From Acholeplasmataceae bacterium (GTDB lineage Bacteria > Bacillota_I > Bacilli_A > Izemoplasmatales > Hujiaoplasmataceae), in contig JAAYZB010000158.1 in NCBI GenBank assembly GCA_012515085.1, positions 1-16,460 on the forward strand: DNA of 16,460 bases. Reading direction: 5' to 3'. This document shows, one piece after another, positions 13,673-16,460 of the stretch (position 1 is its first letter; the number at the start of each line of letters is the position of its first letter). Both the position numbers and the translations under genes were made by a program. The notes beneath the pieces were generated by a model. That model had not been told where the DNA came from, did not search any database, and was given only the letters and a program-made list of their open reading frames with translations.

Positions 13673-14350
13673 TTATTCTGTTTTCTGCATCACATATAAT
13701 GTTCGTTCCGGCATGGAAATGGTTTCCATGATGGTGAATCCGACTTTTCGAGCAATCTGTTCATACATCGACAGATCATATGTCTGTTCATAAATTTTGA
13801 CTTCTTGATTCTTGCCGTTCATTTTCATTGTGATCGTGTGCACGATGCTGTGATCTTCTTTCCCTTTATGTGATTCCCAATGGAATTTGAAATGAGAGTC
13901 TTCTTCAACGTAACCATCCAGCATATCGATATATTCAGCAGAGAGAACATCAAAAATAAAAAAACCATTGGCATTTAAAGAGCGGTAAATATTCGTGAAT
14001 CCAAACTCAACGTCCTCCAAATCAGCCAAATGATTGATAACATCCATGGAAGCAACCACGATATCAAACTGTGTAAGGATGGGATCAAGCATGTCGTAGA
14101 CACCAATTTCCAATTCAACGTTTTCGGACTTGGCCCGATAATCAACGATTTGCAGCATGTCCTCGCTGAGATCGGTTGCGGTGACTTTGTAACCACGTTT
14201 GGCCATTTCCAAAGAAAGCGTTCCTGTCCCGCAACCAATATCGAGAACCGAACCCAAGGAGGTGTATTTATCTAGTAAGTGCAAGTATTTTTCGTAGACG
14301 ACGGGATCGATGAATGCATCATAGAATGTCGCCAACAAGTCATAGTTCAC
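13673..14350 (-). CDS. yqeM: Class I SAM-dependent methyltransferase YqeM
   Basis: The 225-residue protein has a Rossmann-type methyltransferase fold. Motif I is VLDIGCGTG (35-43), the acidic residue that binds the ribose is Asp60 in TATDLSEDML, and post-I and motif II (FDIVVASMDVINHL) follow. The N terminus YDLLATFYDAFIDPVVYEKY is the characteristic YqeM start. The substrate is not established for this family. The start is a GTG whose last bases overlap the rsfS TGA stop by 4 nt, with AGGAG about 10 nt upstream, so translation is coupled. The position between rsfS and comEA matches the Bacillus gene order. comER, found next in Bacillus, is missing, and only 50 nt separate yqeM from comEA. 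Confidence 0.88.
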   Translation of the reverse strand: MNYDLLATFYDAFIDPVVYEKYLHLLDKYTSLGSVLDIGCGTGTLSLEMAKRGYKVTATDLSEDMLQIVDYRAKSENVELEIGVYDMLDPILTQFDIVVASMDVINHLADLEDVEFGFTNIYRSLNANGFFIFDVLSAEYIDMLDGYVEEDSHFKFHWESHKGKEDHSIVHTITMKMNGKNQEVKIYEQTYDLSMYEQIARKVGFTIMETISMPERTLYVMQKTE

Positions 14351-14688
14351 AAGGTTCCATCTCCTACTTGTATTTCCTCACGCCCGATAAAGAGTTTCTC
14401 AAATTGGTAATACTCGCGTTCTTCCTTATGCAAGACATGCAACAAGATATCTCCCAAGTCGAACAAGAGCCAACGACTTGATTCCAATCCTTCTATATGA
14501 TCGATCTTCTCGTCGACAAGACCCTCTTGCAGATGTGAGATTGCCGCATGCACTTGTCGTTCATTCTGGGCAGATGCGAGAATCTGAAAGTCAAAAAACG
14601 GTGAAAATCCCCGAAAATCGTAGATGCGAATATCCGTCAACAAACAATTTTGTAATGCCTTGAGAACTTGTCCTAGGCGTTCGGTCAT
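14347..14688 (-). CDS. rsfS: Ribosomal silencing factor RsfS
   Basis: RsfS binds ribosomal protein uL14 on the large subunit and blocks joining with the small subunit, saving energy in stationary phase. The 113-residue length is typical. The N-terminal DIRIYDFRGFSPFFDFQILASAQNERQV matches the D-I-x-x-x-D-x-x-x-x-S-x-x-x-D-Y-F pattern of the family. The C-terminal W-L-L-F-D-L-G-D-I-L-L-H-V-L-H and E-R-E-Y-Y-Q-F-E-K-L-F stretch is diagnostic. Its ATG overlaps the yqeK stop by 4 nt (ATGA) and its own stop overlaps the yqeM start, so three proteins are made from tightly coupled frames. Confidence 0.94.
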   Translation of the reverse strand: MTERLGQVLKALQNCLLTDIRIYDFRGFSPFFDFQILASAQNERQVHAAISHLQEGLVDEKIDHIEGLESSRWLLFDLGDILLHVLHKEEREYYQFEKLFIGREEIQVGDGTL

Positions 14689-15263
14689 TCAGACCCTCCT
14701 TTGTTTTTTCGATAATAGTCTCTGGTTTCAAAGGTCAATTGGGCAATCGGTTGATTGGTTGATTGAAGATATGCTATCGTGGACTCTAACGAGTCCAATA
14801 CAGCCAAATCCAAATTTATTTTTGCCAATTCTCGCTGCTTCTTCGACACAAATGTCCGGCTTTCTTCAATAAAATCCGCCACGAACAGGATTTTTTCGAT
14901 CTTTCCCATTTTCGGCCGACCAGTTGTGTGATAACGAATCGCATTGAGAATATCGCTATCTTCGATGTGACAGTCCGTTTTGGCAAAGATCACTCCGGTC
15001 AACGCATGTCGGGTCGGTTGCGGCCAATCTGCCAGGTTTAGATCGGGGAAAAAGGCGTTGATCTGTTGGACTTCCTCTTGGGGATCCATTCCCTTGGTCG
15101 CATCGTGACACCACGCTGAGATCCGAGCTTTTTGCACATTTGCATGAAAAATTTCCGCTAACTCCGTCACGTGATGAATGACTCCCTCAATGTGACAAAA
15201 GCGAGCTGGATCATTTGAAAGCCGCTCTCTGACCCGCTCTTGGATTGCGTGTTCACTGATCAT
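14685..15263 (-). CDS. yqeK: HD-domain hydrolase YqeK (Ap4A hydrolase family)
   Basis: The 192-residue protein is an HD-superfamily metal-dependent phosphohydrolase. The metal ligands are in place: His24 (FCHIEGV), His53-Asp54 (AWCHDATKG), His86 (RHALTG), His112 (RYHTTGRPKMG) and Asp130 (FVADFIEESR). The HTTG and ADxIExxR strings are specific to YqeK. Characterised Gram-positive YqeK proteins hydrolyse diadenosine tetraphosphate symmetrically. The ATG directly abuts the yqeH stop (TAAATG) with no clear ribosome binding site, so translation probably re-initiates there. In Bacillus nadD precedes yqeK, and in some Bacillota NadD and YqeK are closely coupled; here nadD is absent from this position. 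Confidence 0.93.
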   Translation of the reverse strand: MISEHAIQERVRERLSNDPARFCHIEGVIHHVTELAEIFHANVQKARISAWCHDATKGMDPQEEVQQINAFFPDLNLADWPQPTRHALTGVIFAKTDCHIEDSDILNAIRYHTTGRPKMGKIEKILFVADFIEESRTFVSKKQRELAKINLDLAVLDSLESTIAYLQSTNQPIAQLTFETRDYYRKNKGGSE

Positions 15264-16382
15264 TTAGATGATTGCCGGTCGAGCATAGATTCCCACGACA
15301 AACGGCGCATGAGCGCGAAGATAGAATGGGGCTCGGATGGTCACAAATCCTAATCCAGAAAAGACGATGTCATATTTGAGATTATCGCGAATTTTGAATT
15401 CATGAAAAACCCATTTGGGTACGTCTTCTTCTTCGTTGAATGGTGGCGTCAGGAGTGAATACAACTTGGTTTCATAGAGTTCATCGGCCCGTTGCGTTTT
15501 CGTCCGGTGAATGTTGAGCGTATTGGCAAAATACGTGATCACATTCACCTTGTCTCCGGTTTCGCCATTGATTACATCCAATCTTGCCAATCCGCCAAAG
15601 AATAGCGTTTGTCCTTCGTTTAATTGAAAAGCCAAGGGTTTGATTTCCTTTTTAGGAACAGTGATCTTATAGGAAGGGCGAGTCAAGTAATGGGTATATT
15701 GATGCTTATTGATGACACCGGGTGTATCATAGATCATCGTGCCATCCAACAAAGGAAAGCCAATCAGTCCGATGGTCGTTCCCGGGTTTGTCGACACAGT
15801 AATGACATCGGTGGGATACCCAAGATAGCGTCTTAAAATCTGATTGACAATTTTGGATTTACCGACATTGGTACACCCGACGATATAGACGTTACGCTTC
15901 CCTTTATGCTTTAAAATCAACTCCATCAAACGATCCATATTTTGCCCATATTTTGCGGATATCAAGATACTGTCCAACACGGTGAACCCTTCATGGGCCA
16001 ACATTTGCTTCAACCAATTCAGAATCCGTTCAGATTTCACATTTTTCGGCAATAAATCCATTTTATTGCCAACTAAAAGTACGTCTTCATTGCCAGTCAA
16101 CCGTTTGATTGCCGGAACAAAGGATCCGGTAAAATCAAATATATCCACGATTTTGACAATCAGGGCGTTCTCTTTGCTGATTTTGTTAATAACGCTCAGA
16201 TATTCCACATTCGAGAGTGTTTTGGTAATGACTTCGCTGTAATGCTTCAACCGAAAACAACGTTGACAAAGAAGTTGTTTGTTCTCTTCTCCCTCTGTCA
16301 ACCCCTCCTGGATATATCCAGGTAAGGTCTTGTCTTCATGTTGTATCAAAGCTCCGCAACCCCTGCAATACAGCTCCGCCAT
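15264..16382 (-). CDS. yqeH: Circularly permuted GTPase YqeH
   Basis: YqeH is a GTPase needed for 30S ribosomal subunit assembly. The 372-residue sequence starts with a CxxC zinc finger (Cys6, Cys9, Cys39, Cys42). It then shows the permuted G-motif order that marks this family: G4 NKMD at 106-109, G5 SAK at 142-144, G1 GCTNVGKS at 169-176, a G2 Thr near 202-203 and G3 DTPG at 219-222. The C-terminal RNA-binding region (about 240-372) is intact, including the LFFGGLARLD stretch. The ATG starts 5 nt after the stop of the upstream partial gene, with an AGAGG-type ribosome binding site inside that gene's end. It is the first complete gene of the operon in this window. Confidence 0.95.
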   Translation of the reverse strand: MAELYCRGCGALIQHEDKTLPGYIQEGLTEGEENKQLLCQRCFRLKHYSEVITKTLSNVEYLSVINKISKENALIVKIVDIFDFTGSFVPAIKRLTGNEDVLLVGNKMDLLPKNVKSERILNWLKQMLAHEGFTVLDSILISAKYGQNMDRLMELILKHKGKRNVYIVGCTNVGKSKIVNQILRRYLGYPTDVITVSTNPGTTIGLIGFPLLDGTMIYDTPGVINKHQYTHYLTRPSYKITVPKKEIKPLAFQLNEGQTLFFGGLARLDVINGETGDKVNVITYFANTLNIHRTKTQRADELYETKLYSLLTPPFNEEEDVPKWVFHEFKIRDNLKYDIVFSGLGFVTIRAPFYLRAHAPFVVGIYARPAII

Positions 16383-16387
16383 AATCT

Positions 16388-16460
16388 CTACCTCTTCTCT
16401 TTCAGATTCAGTTGTTCATAATAGTCGGGATCTTTCTGCTTGATTCGACGAAGGATCAGG
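16388..16460 (-). CDS. yqeG: C-terminal end of an upstream gene, probably YqeG-type HAD phosphatase
   Basis: A frame open from the right edge ends with TAG at 16388-16390. It gives 24 basic, helical residues that include LRRIKQKDPDYYEQLNLK. A basic C-terminal helix and a position directly upstream of yqeH fit YqeG, which precedes yqeH in Bacillus and relatives. The catalytic HAD motifs lie outside the window, so the symbol rests mainly on context. Confidence 0.5.
   Translation of the reverse strand, partial: LILRRIKQKDPDYYEQLNLKEKR

Overview
The window looks like a chromosomal core region of a low-to-moderate G+C Gram-positive bacterium (Bacillota). The clearest evidence is the right half, which keeps the order of the Bacillus yqeG-yqeH ... 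yqeK-rsfS-yqeM-comEA-comEC-holA cluster, with rpsT converging on holA. TGA is used as a stop (rsfS and yqeK both end in TGA inside 4-nt start/stop overlaps), so the genetic code is standard and not the Mycoplasma/Spiroplasma one. The short pyruvate kinase, compacted comE locus and standalone E2-like protein would fit a deep Bacilli/Izemoplasma-like or Erysipelotrichia-like lineage, but that placement is inference. No mobile element, CRISPR array, tRNA or rRNA was seen.

Left part (1-4500): the 5' part of argS runs off the left edge. An ABC-F ribosome-associated ATPase with its own sigma-A-type promoter lies upstream of argS, and beyond it a two-gene unit encodes a standalone 2-oxoacid-dehydrogenase-E2-like acyltransferase fold and a small two-TM membrane protein. 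That unit shares a divergent promoter region, containing a perfect 13-bp palindrome, with a PAP2/Aur1-type membrane phosphatase or phosphotransferase. A strong bidirectional terminator separates the phosphatase gene from pyk.

Middle part (4500-9100): pyruvate kinase, a small LiaF-type four-TM protein with its own promoter, operator-like palindrome and terminator, and a family GH65 disaccharide phosphorylase-like enzyme with its own promoter. All three are on the minus strand. A 456-nt gene-free stretch between the GH65 gene and rpsT holds the two outward promoters and an unexplained set of nested inverted repeats.

Right part (9100-16460): rpsT (+) meets a long minus-strand operon at a shared terminator. 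In transcription order the operon reads yqeG (3' end only), yqeH, yqeK, rsfS, yqeM, comEA, comEC, holA. Most junctions overlap or abut. The first genes serve ribosome assembly and nucleotide housekeeping, comEA/comEC form the DNA-uptake core of natural competence, and holA is the delta subunit of the DNA polymerase III clamp loader. Compared with Bacillus, aroE, yhbY, nadD, comER and comEB are absent from the cluster. The points most worth a second look are a hairpin that puts the comEA start region in its loop, a ComEA with three SLBB repeats, two enzymes with substitutions at the expected catalytic residue (E2-like His to Glu, GH65 Glu to Asp), and the nested inverted repeats at 8850-8987.
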